Source of the DNA: Streptomyces sp. CB02056
GTDB lineage: Bacteria; Actinomycetota; Actinomycetes; Streptomycetales; Streptomycetaceae
Assembly: GCF_001905545.1 (NCBI RefSeq)
Contig: NZ_LIPD01000015.1
Location: forward strand, 1 to 64,000
DNA: 64,000 nucleotides
Direction of reading: 5' to 3'
Position numbers and translations under genes: made by a program. Within the stretch, counting starts at the first letter, position 1; each line of letters starts with the position of its first letter. Under the pieces are notes generated by a model. That model saw only the letters and a list, made by a program, of their open reading frames with translations. It made no database searches and was not told where the DNA came from. This document shows, piece by piece, positions 34,569 through 43,402 of this stretch.

Positions 34569-35930
34569 ATGGACCCGGACGACCTCGTCACGTCGATCCC
34601 GGCAAACCTCCTCGACACCAAGAGCCTCGAGCTGGGGATCCGCTCCTACGCGGGGCGCGTACAGCTCGACGGCACGGGCACCGCGAAGAACAACCTCTTC
34701 TACTGGTTCTTCGAGAGCCAGACCTGCAGCCCCCACGTGCCCGTCGCCGACCAGCAGGACCTGATCAGCGCCACACCGCTGGTGATCTGGCTCAACGGAG
34801 GCCCCGGCGCCTCCTCGCTGATCGGGCTCTTCCTGGAGAACGGCCCGCTGACCATCACCGAGGACACCGTCGGGACCGTGTCGCTGACCACCACCAGCTG
34901 GAACCAGGAGGCGCACCTCCTCTACTGGGACCAGCCCCTGGGCGCCGGGTACAGCCACTCCGACGACCCCAAGCACGACGAGTACGTCGAGGACGAGGCC
35001 GAACTCGGCCACATGTTCTGGCAGGCGCTCCAGAAGTTCTTCCAGCTGCACCCCGAGTACGCGAAGTGCCCGCTGTACGTCTGCGGCGAGAGCTACGCCG
35101 GCAAGTACGTGCCGGCGATCGCCCTGGAGATCGACAAGCAGAACGGGCGGAAGGCGGGACAGCACATCGACCTGCGCGGGATCGCGGTGGGCAACGGCTG
35201 GATCACCCCCGAGCTCTCGCTGGGCCTCATGATCGACTACGTCTACACCACCGGGTTCATCGGCCTCGGCCAGCGCGAGGAACTGCTCCGGGACTACGCG
35301 AAGGTCCAGGCCGAGATCAAGGAAGGCAGCCTGGCCGAGGCCACCAAGGACGGCAACGCCCTGGTGGACAAGACCCTGGCCTACGGCGGGAACTTCGACA
35401 TCTACGACGCCCGGGGCTGGAAGGGCCTGCCCTGGGAGACGCTGAAGGCGTACCTGAACACCGATCCCGTCAGGAAGGCCCTGCACGTGCCGCTCGGGCT
35501 CGAGTGGACGTGCGAGGACAACAGCGGCCCGGTGGCCGATGCCCTGGTGGAGGACAACATGGCGGACGCGTCCGACAAGTACGGCGCGCTCATCGACAGG
35601 AGCGACGGGGGCGCCAAGCGCTACAAGGTGCTGCTCTACACCGGGAACTTCGACACCGCCTGCGGCTTCCGGAGCACCGAGGAGATCCTCGACAGGCTCA
35701 TGCGGGACCGCGACCCGGAGTGGCACGGCGCGCCCCGTCTGATCTGGCAGCAGCCGCCGGGCGACCCCAAGGGCTTCGTCCGTCAGCGCGGCAACCTGAC
35801 GCAGGTGTCCATCCCCGACTCGGGTCACGAGGTGCCGGCGTACCAGCCGGAGACCTGCCGGGAGATGCTCTACAACTGGCTCTTCGAGCGCCCCTTCCAC
35901 GGGCACGACCCGCAGGGGCCGCTCGTGTAG
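34569..35930 (+). CDS. Serine carboxypeptidase, S10 family (eukaryote-like)
   Basis: A 453-aa protein with the full S10 signature: PLVIWLNGGPGASSL (oxyanion and carboxylate binding), YVCGESYAGKYVPAIA with nucleophile Ser175, TGNFDTACGF with Asp362, and IPDSGHEVPAYQPE with His420. S10 enzymes cut C-terminal residues from peptides at acid pH in vacuoles or outside the cell; plant members act as acyltransferases. Such genes are rare in bacteria. No signal peptide or membrane segment is visible, which is odd for this family. It is co-oriented with the PSD-like gene and followed by a terminator. Confidence 0.92.
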   Translation: MDPDDLVTSIPANLLDTKSLELGIRSYAGRVQLDGTGTAKNNLFYWFFESQTCSPHVPVADQQDLISATPLVIWLNGGPGASSLIGLFLENGPLTITEDTVGTVSLTTTSWNQEAHLLYWDQPLGAGYSHSDDPKHDEYVEDEAELGHMFWQALQKFFQLHPEYAKCPLYVCGESYAGKYVPAIALEIDKQNGRKAGQHIDLRGIAVGNGWITPELSLGLMIDYVYTTGFIGLGQREELLRDYAKVQAEIKEGSLAEATKDGNALVDKTLAYGGNFDIYDARGWKGLPWETLKAYLNTDPVRKALHVPLGLEWTCEDNSGPVADALVEDNMADASDKYGALIDRSDGGAKRYKVLLYTGNFDTACGFRSTEEILDRLMRDRDPEWHGAPRLIWQQPPGDPKGFVRQRGNLTQVSIPDSGHEVPAYQPETCREMLYNWLFERPFHGHDPQGPLV

Positions 35931-35962
35931 CGGACCGGCGACGGCGCCGGGGAGTTGATCGG

Positions 35963-35996
35963 ACGGCGGGGCGGCACTGCGGTGCCGCCCCGCCGT
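35963..35996 (+). terminator. Terminator of the PSD-like/S10 operon
   Basis: ACGGCGGGGCGGCAC pairs perfectly with GTGCCGCCCCGCCGT over TGCG, beginning 33 bp after the S10 stop. Confidence 0.85.
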
Positions 35997-36038
35997 TCGT
36001 GGTGCCGCGGGCGCGGGGTGGTGATGGCCCGAGCTGAA

Positions 36039-36054
36039 CATCATTCATATGATG
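36039..36054. promoter_or_regulatory. Inverted repeat CATCAT-N4-ATGATG upstream of kinase
   Basis: CATCAT (36039-36044) and ATGATG (36049-36054) flank TCAT in an AT-rich spot about 130 bp before the kinase start. It may be an operator or promoter element. Confidence 0.4.
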
Positions 36055-36180
36055 GCAAGTCAGTAACTATCAGCCGGTGCCACGATCCTCGGAGGGCGTC
36101 CCGGACCAGGGCGCGCCCAGGGGACCGGGCCGGCCCCCGGATCCGCTCCGGCCCCCTCGGGCTCGATTCAGGGAGAAGCA

Positions 36181-38013
36181 TTGCGCGGCACCGTGCTCGC
36201 CGACCGCTACCGGCTGGTGGACTGGCTCGGCGGCGGGTCGATGGGCGACGTGTGGCTCGCCGAGGACGAGGTCCTGGGCCGCCGGGTGGCGGTCAAGGTG
36301 GTGAAGCCGGCCCTGCTGGACGAGCCCGGCTTCGCCGAGCGCTTCCACGCCGAGGCCCGCGTCATGGCCCGGCTGCGGCACCCGGGCATCGTCGGCGTGT
36401 ACGACTACGGGCACAGCGGCGGCGACGGGCACAGCTGCGACGGACACGGCGGTGACGTGCCCGGCCGGCGCCCGGTCGGCTACCTGGTGATGGAGCTGAT
36501 CGACGGTCAGCCGCTGAGCGCCGTCCTGGAGCGGCGCGGAGCCCTGCCGGTGGCCGAGGCGCTGCGGCTGGCCCTCCAGGTGCTGGAGGCGCTGGAGGCC
36601 GCGCACGCGTCCGGGGTGGTCCACCAGGACATCAAACCCGCCAACCTGATGGTCAACGGCGACCGGACGGTGATCGCGGACTTCGGCATCGCCGGCCCCG
36701 CCTGCGACCCCCGGTTCACCGTACCCGGGGTGGTGCTGGGCACCGCCGCCTACCAGGCACCGGAACAGGCCTCCACCGGGACGGTCACCGCCTCGGCGGA
36801 CCTCTACGCGCTCGGCGTGGTCCTCTACGAGTGCCTCGCCGGTCGGCTCCCGTACGACGGGGAGACCGCCCTCGAACTGATCCTCAAGCACCTGACGGAG
36901 CCCGTCCCGCCGCTGCCCGGGGACGTGCCCGCGCCGGTGCGCGCGGTGGTCGAGCGGGCGATGGCCAAGGACCCCGGCGAGCGCTGGCCCGACGCGGCGA
37001 CGATGGCCGCGGCGCTGCGCCAGGCCCTCGCGGCGGGCGAGGCGGCGGTGTCGCCGTCGGGCCCGGAGCGGCCCGTCGCCCGGCAGGCGCCGAGGGCCCG
37101 GCGCATACCCCGCCCCGGGCGCCGCCTGCGGGCGCTGGCCGGGGTGGCGGCGCTGACGCTGCTCTGCGTCGCCGGGGCCGCCGGGGCGACGGTGGTACGG
37201 CCCGGCCGGGACGCCACGCCGCCCGGCGCCGCCGTCGCCGGGCCCGCGGCCGGGTCCGCGGTGGCGGGCGCAGCCGCCCTCGTCGAGGCCGGCCGCCCGC
37301 CCGCCGGACAGCCGTCCGCCCCCGCGCAGGCCCCCGTACCGTCGGGCGGACCGGGCACGGGCGAGAGCCCCGCGCCCGCCGCCGGGCCCGGACCGGCCAC
37401 CGCCCCGCCGTACGCCACGTCCGCAGCCCCGCCGCCCGCGCCGGTCCCCGCCGCGCCCGCCGCCCCGGCCCCCGCCCCCGCCGCGGGCCAGAGCCCGGCC
37501 GCGCCCGCGCCGACCTCCGCCGCCCCCGACCGCCCCGCCCCCGGCGAAACGGCCACCCCCACGACGCCCGCGACCCCGACGCAGTCCGCCCAGCCCACGC
37601 CGCAGCCCAAACCGCAACTGCCCGCCGAGGCGCGGATCACCGGCACCAACGGCGCGCTGGACAACTACTCCTCCAACGACCAGGACGGCAACACCGTCGG
37701 CACCTACTTCGCCAACGGCACGGCGGCGCAGCTCTGGCGGCTGGACCGGGTCGCCGACGGGATGTACTACCTGCGCAACGCCTCCAGCAACTTCACCAAG
37801 GTGCTGGACCAGGACCGCAGGAGCGGACTGGTGCAGATCTGGACGAGCCCGCCGGCCGACTGGAACCAGGTCTGGGCCATCGCGCAGGTCCCGGGCGGCT
37901 ACCGGATCGCCAACGTCGCCACCCAGCTGTGCCTGACGTCCGAGGGCATCGGCGTCGGGACCCACGTGGCGTCCTGCACGGGCGCGCAGAACCAGGTGTG
38001 GACGTTCAACTGA
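36181..38013 (+). CDS. Membrane Ser/Thr protein kinase with ricin-type lectin ectodomain
   Basis: A 610-aa protein from TTG 36181 (GGGAG upstream). The kinase domain (10-275) has the Gly loop LGGGSMGDVW, VAVKVV (Lys39), catalytic HQDIKPANLM (148-157), DFG (167-169) and APEQAS. The usual HRD is HQD, an uncommon swap that weakens activation-loop coupling. One transmembrane helix (about 316-338) is followed by a ~140-residue Pro/Ala linker. The ectodomain (~480-610) has QLWRLDRV, NQVWAI and NQVWTF units of a ricin B/QxW lectin. This predicts glycan sensing outside coupled to phosphorylation inside, in place of the usual PASTA domains. Confidence 0.9.
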   Translation: MRGTVLADRYRLVDWLGGGSMGDVWLAEDEVLGRRVAVKVVKPALLDEPGFAERFHAEARVMARLRHPGIVGVYDYGHSGGDGHSCDGHGGDVPGRRPVGYLVMELIDGQPLSAVLERRGALPVAEALRLALQVLEALEAAHASGVVHQDIKPANLMVNGDRTVIADFGIAGPACDPRFTVPGVVLGTAAYQAPEQASTGTVTASADLYALGVVLYECLAGRLPYDGETALELILKHLTEPVPPLPGDVPAPVRAVVERAMAKDPGERWPDAATMAAALRQALAAGEAAVSPSGPERPVARQAPRARRIPRPGRRLRALAGVAALTLLCVAGAAGATVVRPGRDATPPGAAVAGPAAGSAVAGAAALVEAGRPPAGQPSAPAQAPVPSGGPGTGESPAPAAGPGPATAPPYATSAAPPPAPVPAAPAAPAPAPAAGQSPAAPAPTSAAPDRPAPGETATPTTPATPTQSAQPTPQPKPQLPAEARITGTNGALDNYSSNDQDGNTVGTYFANGTAAQLWRLDRVADGMYYLRNASSNFTKVLDQDRRSGLVQIWTSPPADWNQVWAIAQVPGGYRIANVATQLCLTSEGIGVGTHVASCTGAQNQVWTFN

Positions 38014-38187
38014 GCCGCCGGCCGGGCATCCCCGCTCCCGGGCCTCCCGCCGCCGCCCGGATCCGACCGGAGACCGCCGTCGACCGGGGCCGCGACGGCG
38101 AGCTGTACGACTACGACGCGGACGACGCCGGGTTCGTCCGCGATCCGGGGGCCGGGGCGGCGCTGTGGGCGGTGCCACGGCCCCGGG

Positions 38188-38745
38188 TCACCACGGGGCC
38201 ATCACCAGCTCGCCGATCACCTGGAGGCCGACTTGTGCCGCCAGCCACGGGGCGCGTTCGGCCTCGACATGCTTGACGTGCACGAACACCGTGTGGTCGG
38301 CCGCCGGCTCCGTCAGGTCGAGGTCCCGGGCATGCGCGCAGACCGTCACGTAGGCGCCCCTGGGACCTCCGGCACCGAGGCCGATGTCGGGAGCCTCCGG
38401 CCAGCCGGAGAAGTCCCAGCGGACCGACACCGGGCATGCCCCCGCCGCCGCCAGGACCGGCCGCACCACGTCCGCGGACATGCCCCAGCCCATCAACCGG
38501 ACCGGGAGGTGGGCCGACGGCGGGTCACCCCTGTCGGAGGAGCCGTGTCCGGCGCCGTCGGCCCACCACTCGGCACCCGGCAGGAGGCCCAGGAGCCGTT
38601 CGAGGGCCCGCGCGTCGGGAACGCGCGCGTCGAAGTCGACCTCGAGCTCCCGGGTGTCGGCGAGATCCAGCAACCGCCCGGCGGCCCGCAGGGCCTCGTC
38701 GAGGTCCGCCGTCCTCAGGACCGGTCGCGCGTAGGAGTTGGCCAT
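38188..38745 (-). CDS. Hypothetical protein
   Basis: A 185-aa soluble protein. It has a helical N half (LDEALRAAGRLLDLADT) and a C half with VSVRWDFSGWPEAPDIG and HTVFVHVKHVEAERAPWLAA. No signal or membrane segment. Family not recognised. It is isolated between the kinase and the AfsR-like regulator; codon use and composition are normal for the window. Confidence 0.65.
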   Translation of the reverse strand: MANSYARPVLRTADLDEALRAAGRLLDLADTRELEVDFDARVPDARALERLLGLLPGAEWWADGAGHGSSDRGDPPSAHLPVRLMGWGMSADVVRPVLAAAGACPVSVRWDFSGWPEAPDIGLGAGGPRGAYVTVCAHARDLDLTEPAADHTVFVHVKHVEAERAPWLAAQVGLQVIGELVMAPW

Positions 38746-38880
38746 GGCGGGGAGTCTGCCAGGGCGCCCGCACTCGGAGATACCGGTTTTGTCCGCGCCC
38801 TGGACCTGCCGGCGTCCCCCTGTCCTCCCGCGGAGGCGCCCCCCAGGTCGGCTCGCCGGACCGGGCGGACCTCCGGCGGG

Positions 38881-41800
38881 TCACGCCGGCAGCCAGGACG
38901 GCCACTGCCGGCGCGGCCGGACGGCGGGGCGGGCCGGGCCGATCAGCTCGCGCAGCCGGGCGGCCTCGGGGGAGCCGATGGAGGCCAGGATGTCGTAGGC
39001 CTCCGACCGGTGCGCCCGGGCCGCGTCCTCGGTCGCGTCGTGGTCGGCGAGCGCGTCGCCGAGCGCCGCCAGGGCCAGCCCCCGCCCCCGGCGGTCGCCG
39101 TCGAGCGTCAGCACCTCCACCGCCCGCCCGGCCGCCGCCACCGCCTCCTCGCCGCGGCCGACGGCGCGCAGCGACTCGGCGAGCCGCAGCAGCGTACGGC
39201 CGGTGCGGCGCCGGTCGTCCGGCCGCAGCAGGGCCAGGGCGTTGCGGTGGTGGCGCAGGGCCTGCTCGTACTCGCCGCGGTCGTGGGCGATCGTCCCCAA
39301 CGAGTCCAGGGCGAGCGCCTGGAGTTCGTGGTCGGCGAGCTCGTGGCAGATCAGCAGCGACTGGTCGACGACGCGCACCGCCGCCTCGGACCGGCCGAGC
39401 CCGGTGAACGCGCCCGCCAGGTTGAGCAGTTCGGCCGCCACCGAGCGCCGGTCGCCGAGCCGCTCCCACACCGAGATCGCCGCCGTGAAGCCGTCGACGG
39501 CGTCGCCCGGTCGGCCGACCTGGGCGAACAGGGCGGCCAGCGAGGCGTGGGCCAGGGCGAGCAGCGGCCCCGGCAGGTCGTGGGCGGTGCACAGGTCGCG
39601 GGCCCTGAACAGCTCGGCGAGGGCCGCGGGTTCGGAGCCGACCTCGGTCAGCAGCCGTCCGAGCACCAGCCGGGCCCTGACCTCGCCCGTCCGGTCGCCC
39701 GCGCGGACGGCGGCGTGGAGCAGCACCTTGGCCGCGTGCCCGAGCGGCCGGGCGGCCTGGCCGGTCTCGCACAACAGGACGTAGCCGAGCAGCAGTTCGG
39801 CCGCCAGGTCGAGCCGGGGCGGCTCGGGGAGGGCGGCGTACTGGCCGACCAGCGCGCCGATGCCGCGGTAGTCGCCGCGGCCGTGGGCCGCCGCCGTACC
39901 GCAGCCGCCGCCACGGGCGGCGGCACCGGTGAACGGCAGGGCGGCGCGGGCGGCGGCCGGGCCGAGGGCCGCGACGGTCTCGCCGTGGTGACGGGCCACC
40001 AGGCGGGTGAGGACGGCGGCCGGCCGGTCCCCCTCCGCCTCCGCTTCCCCCTCCGGGGCGAGCTGCAGGGCGAAGGCGCGTAGCAGGTCGTGGTACCGGT
40101 AGCGGTCCGGCGGCGCGGTCTCCAGCATCGAGCAGTCGACCAGCGACTCGGCCAGCTCCTCGGCCTCCTGCTCGGGCAGGCCGAGCACCGCCGCGACCGC
40201 CCCCGGCGACAGGTCGGGCACCTCCGGAACCGCCAACAGGCGGAAGGCCCGGGCCTGTTCGGGCGTCAGCTGGTCGTAGCCGAAGCGGAACGCCGACTCG
40301 ACGGCGAGGTCCCCGGCGCGCAGCACGTCCAGCCGCCGGCGGTCCCCGGCCAGCTTGTCGAGCAGCCGGGCCATCGACCAGCCCGGCCGGCAGGCGAGGC
40401 GCGCGGCGAGGATCCGTACGGCCAGCGGGAGGTGGCCGCAGAGCCGCACGAGCTCCCCGGCCGTGTCCGCCTCGGCCCGCAGCCGCTGCCCGCCGACCAC
40501 CCGTTCGAGCAGGCCCAGGGCCTCCTGCGGGGCGAACGCGGTCAGCTCGACGACGTGCGCGTTGGGAAGCGAACCGAGCCTGGCCCGGCTGGTGACGAGC
40601 ACGGCGCAGCCCGCCCGGCCGGGCAGCAGCGGCCTGATCTGCTCGGCGTCCCGGGCGTTGTCGAGGACCACCAGCACCCGCCGGCCCGAGAGCAACGAGC
40701 GGAACTGGGCGGAGCGTTCGGCGAGCCCGGGCGCCAGCCCCTCCGCCGGCACGCCCAGGGACCGCAGGAAGGCGCCCACCGCCTCCTCGGGCCGGGTCGG
40801 GCGGCCGTCGGCCCCGTGCAGGTCCAGGTAGAGCTGGCCGTCGGGGAAGTCGGCGGCCAGCGTGTGCGCGACGTGGACGGCCAGCGCCGTCTTGCCCACG
40901 CCGCCCAGCCCCGACACCGTCGCCACGGGCATGGTGCCGGGGGAGAGCAGGACGGCCCGCAGCGCCTCGGTCTGCGCCTCGCGGCCGGTGAAGTCGGCGA
41001 GGTCGGCCGGGACTTGGGTCGGCCGGACCGCCGCCGGGTACGGCGCGCGGGCCGCGGCCGCGGGCCGGGCCGTCGTCGGTGCGGGCGAGGAGGTGGGCGT
41101 GGCCGAGGGCGAGGACGTGGACGCCGAGGTGGGCGCGGGCGCCACGAGCGCGGCGTCGGCCACCAGGATCCGGCGCTGCAACTCGCGCAACCCGGGCCCG
41201 GCCGAGACGCCGAGCTGCGCCCGCAGCCGCCGGTCCGCCGCGCGGTACACGCCCAGGGCCTCCGCCTGCCGGCCGGTCCGGTAGAGGGCGAGCATCAGCA
41301 GCTCGGAGAACCGCTCCCGGAGCGGGTACTCGGCCACCACGGCGGCCAGTTCGGCGACGGCCTCGCCGGACGGCCCGGCCTCGACCTCGGCCTCCAGACA
41401 GGACTCCAGGACGGTCACCCGGCGCTCGGCCCACTCGCCGCGCTGCCGCTCGGCGTACGGGCCGGGCAGCCCGGTCATCGGCTCGCCCTGCCACAGCGCC
41501 AGCGCCGAGCGGAGCACGGCGGCGGCGCGGGCGTGCTGCCCGGCGGTGCGCAGCTCCCGCGCCTCGCCGAGGAGTTCCTCGATCCGGTGGGTGTCCAGCC
41601 CGCCGGCGTCCAGGGCGAACAGGTAGCCCCCGCTGAGCGTGGTCGGCGCGGCGGGCCCCAGGACGCGGCGCAGGCGGTGGACGTACGTCCGGATCACGGC
41701 GGAGGGCTTGGCGGGCGGATCATCGCCCCACAGGTCGTCGACCAACTGACCGGTCGACACCGGGTGGTTGGCCCTCAGCAGCAGCGCGAGCAACAGGCTC

Positions 41801-41910
41801 CGCTGCTGCGGCGATCCGAGCACGAGCTCGCCGCCGTCCCGCCACCCCCGCAGCGGCCCCAGCACCGTGAACCGTAAACCACCCACCGGCCAATCCCCCT
41901 CCGCCCGCAC
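38881..41910 (-). CDS. AfsR/SARP-type regulator with NB-ARC and TPR domains
   Basis: A 1,009-aa regulator from GTG 41910. The SARP winged helix lies at 10-95 (FTVLGPLRGWRDG, QLVDDLWGDDPP, IRTYVHRLRRVLG) and the bacterial transcriptional activator domain at 100-255. A Pro/Ser/Thr linker follows, then NB-ARC at ~310-600 with the P-loop VSGLGGVGKTALAVHVA, LVVLDNARD (Walker B) and GHLPLAVRILAARL. TPR-like helical repeats fill ~640-990. This is the AfsR/GlnR-type layout that in Streptomyces activates secondary metabolism or differentiation, with ATPase-driven switching. It diverges from an alpha/beta hydrolase; no biosynthetic cluster lies directly beside it. Confidence 0.93.
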   Translation of the reverse strand: MRAEGDWPVGGLRFTVLGPLRGWRDGGELVLGSPQQRSLLLALLLRANHPVSTGQLVDDLWGDDPPAKPSAVIRTYVHRLRRVLGPAAPTTLSGGYLFALDAGGLDTHRIEELLGEARELRTAGQHARAAAVLRSALALWQGEPMTGLPGPYAERQRGEWAERRVTVLESCLEAEVEAGPSGEAVAELAAVVAEYPLRERFSELLMLALYRTGRQAEALGVYRAADRRLRAQLGVSAGPGLRELQRRILVADAALVAPAPTSASTSSPSATPTSSPAPTTARPAAAARAPYPAAVRPTQVPADLADFTGREAQTEALRAVLLSPGTMPVATVSGLGGVGKTALAVHVAHTLAADFPDGQLYLDLHGADGRPTRPEEAVGAFLRSLGVPAEGLAPGLAERSAQFRSLLSGRRVLVVLDNARDAEQIRPLLPGRAGCAVLVTSRARLGSLPNAHVVELTAFAPQEALGLLERVVGGQRLRAEADTAGELVRLCGHLPLAVRILAARLACRPGWSMARLLDKLAGDRRRLDVLRAGDLAVESAFRFGYDQLTPEQARAFRLLAVPEVPDLSPGAVAAVLGLPEQEAEELAESLVDCSMLETAPPDRYRYHDLLRAFALQLAPEGEAEAEGDRPAAVLTRLVARHHGETVAALGPAAARAALPFTGAAARGGGCGTAAAHGRGDYRGIGALVGQYAALPEPPRLDLAAELLLGYVLLCETGQAARPLGHAAKVLLHAAVRAGDRTGEVRARLVLGRLLTEVGSEPAALAELFRARDLCTAHDLPGPLLALAHASLAALFAQVGRPGDAVDGFTAAISVWERLGDRRSVAAELLNLAGAFTGLGRSEAAVRVVDQSLLICHELADHELQALALDSLGTIAHDRGEYEQALRHHRNALALLRPDDRRRTGRTLLRLAESLRAVGRGEEAVAAAGRAVEVLTLDGDRRGRGLALAALGDALADHDATEDAARAHRSEAYDILASIGSPEAARLRELIGPARPAVRPRRQWPSWLPA

Positions 41911-42028
41911 ACGATCCCCCGGGCGCGCATTTTACCGACCGCATCACCCCTGGTCAGGGACGAGGCCCCGGGCCCGTCCGGGAGTACGGGGATACCCTGG
42001 CCGCCGGCCCGGGATCGAGGGGGAGACC

Positions 42029-42811
42029 ATGGCGCGCGCGACGGCACCGGACGGCACCCGCATCGCCTACCAGCTGCGCGGCGAAGGGGCGCCGCTGGTC
42101 CTGCTGGCCGGCCAGGCCAACGACCACCACTGGTGGGACGCGGTCCGCGCCGACTTCCACCCCGCCCGCGCCACCCTCACCCTCGACCACCGCGGCACCG
42201 GCGGCAGCGACAAGCCCGACACCCCGTACAGCACCGAACAGTTCGCCCGGGACGTCGTCGCCGTCCTCGACGACCTCGGCATCGACCGGGCCGACGTCTA
42301 CGGCACCTCCATGGGCGGACGGGTGGCCCAGCAGCTCGCCGCCCGCCACCCGCACCGGGTGCGCGCCCTGGTCCTCGGCTGCACCTCACCCGGCGGCCCG
42401 CACGGCGTCGAACGCGGCGCCGACGTCCGCCGCGCCCTGGCGCAACCCGACCCCGAGGCCGCGCGACAGGCCCTGCTGGAGCTGATGTACACCCCCCGGT
42501 GGCTCGACTCCCACCCCGGCCCGCACCACACCCTCGGCGACCCCGCCATGCCCGTCCACGCCCGCCGCCGCCACCTCGCGGCCAGCAACCGGCACGACGC
42601 CTGGGACCTCCTGCCGGCCATCGGCGCCCCCACCCTGGTCGTCCACGGCGCCGACGACCGGCTCAACCCCGCCGCCAACGCCCCCCTGCTCGCCGCCCGC
42701 ATCCCCGGCGCCCGTGCGCACCTGCTCCCCGGCGCCCGGCACGCCTACTTCGAGGAGTTCCGCACCACCGCGAGCCCCCTCGTCCTGGACTTCCTCACCA
42801 CCGCCCAGTAG
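42029..42811 (+). CDS. Alpha/beta hydrolase
   Basis: A 260-aa enzyme from ATG 42029 (GAGGGGGAG upstream). Fold markers: LVLLAGQANDHHWWD (oxyanion loop), TLDHRGTGGSD, YGTSMGGRVAQQLAARHP (nucleophilic Ser), VVHGADDRLNP (Asp) and LPGARHAYFEEF (His). The catalytic triad is complete. The substrate is unknown; close relatives include 3-oxoadipate enol-lactonase-like esterases. It diverges from the AfsR-like gene and so may be among its targets. Confidence 0.9.
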   Translation: MARATAPDGTRIAYQLRGEGAPLVLLAGQANDHHWWDAVRADFHPARATLTLDHRGTGGSDKPDTPYSTEQFARDVVAVLDDLGIDRADVYGTSMGGRVAQQLAARHPHRVRALVLGCTSPGGPHGVERGADVRRALAQPDPEAARQALLELMYTPRWLDSHPGPHHTLGDPAMPVHARRRHLAASNRHDAWDLLPAIGAPTLVVHGADDRLNPAANAPLLAARIPGARAHLLPGARHAYFEEFRTTASPLVLDFLTTAQ

Positions 42812-42920
42812 ACAAGCGGAAGGACCGGTTTCGGCCAGTCGTGTCGCCGGTGGATACAACCGATCACATCTTCGGCATGCTGACCGCTCACGTTGTCCGG
42901 ACACGACAAAGGAGAAGGCC

Positions 42921-43226
42921 ATGCGTCGAATCGCGGCTCTGGGGGCGGGTGCGGCACTGCTGGTGGCCGCCGGTGTGATGGCGGCGCCGACCGCCTCGGC
43001 GACCTCGTACTGCAGCACCACCCAGGGGACGAACTGGGGCTCGGTGAGCTGTCAGACCACCGCCACCAAGAACCACTGGCAGCTGGTGCTGGTCTGCAAC
43101 AACGACAACGTCAAGGGCAGCCAGGCGACCGTCAACGGCCTCTGGCACATGGGCAACGGCAGCGACACCCTCTACTGCCCGACCGGCTACAGCGCGGCGT
43201 ACACCAAGGTCAACAACGACAACTGA
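42921..43226 (+). CDS. Small secreted Cys-containing protein
   Basis: A 101-aa protein from ATG 42921 (AAAGGAGAAGG upstream). Signal peptide (RRIAALGAGAALLVAAGVM) with cleavage near TASA-TSY, residue 27. The mature ~74 residues contain four Cys (YCSTT, VSCQT, LVCNN and LYCPTG), probably two disulphides, plus repeated NDN/NN motifs. No family recognised; the layout resembles small secreted inhibitors or bacteriocin-like peptides. Followed by a strong terminator. Confidence 0.75.
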   Translation: MRRIAALGAGAALLVAAGVMAAPTASATSYCSTTQGTNWGSVSCQTTATKNHWQLVLVCNNDNVKGSQATVNGLWHMGNGSDTLYCPTGYSAAYTKVNNDN

Positions 43227-43239
43227 CCCTCCGGCCCCG

Positions 43240-43278
43240 GGAGTCGGCCCCCGCCGAATCGCGGCGGGGGCCGACTCC
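43240..43278. terminator. Terminator between convergent genes
   Basis: A perfect 17-bp stem (43240-43256 with 43262-43278) and a 5-nt loop AATCG, 14 bp after the small secreted protein's stop. It also precedes the end of the convergent HNH gene. Confidence 0.87.
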
Positions 43279-43402
43279 TTGGGGAAGACCGGTCACGGCA
43301 GGACCCGGACGAGCGGGCCCGAAGTCTTCGGGTGCGTGAAAGCGGGCCGGAGCGCCTCCCCGGGGCTCGGTCGCCCCGGGGAGGCTGAGCGGGCAGCGTC
43401 CG

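Noticed and set aside
38525..41494. A 989-aa minus-strand frame overlapping the AfsR-like gene
   Set aside because: Arg/Pro/Ala-rich frameshifted shadow; the true frame contains the SARP, NB-ARC and TPR motifs.
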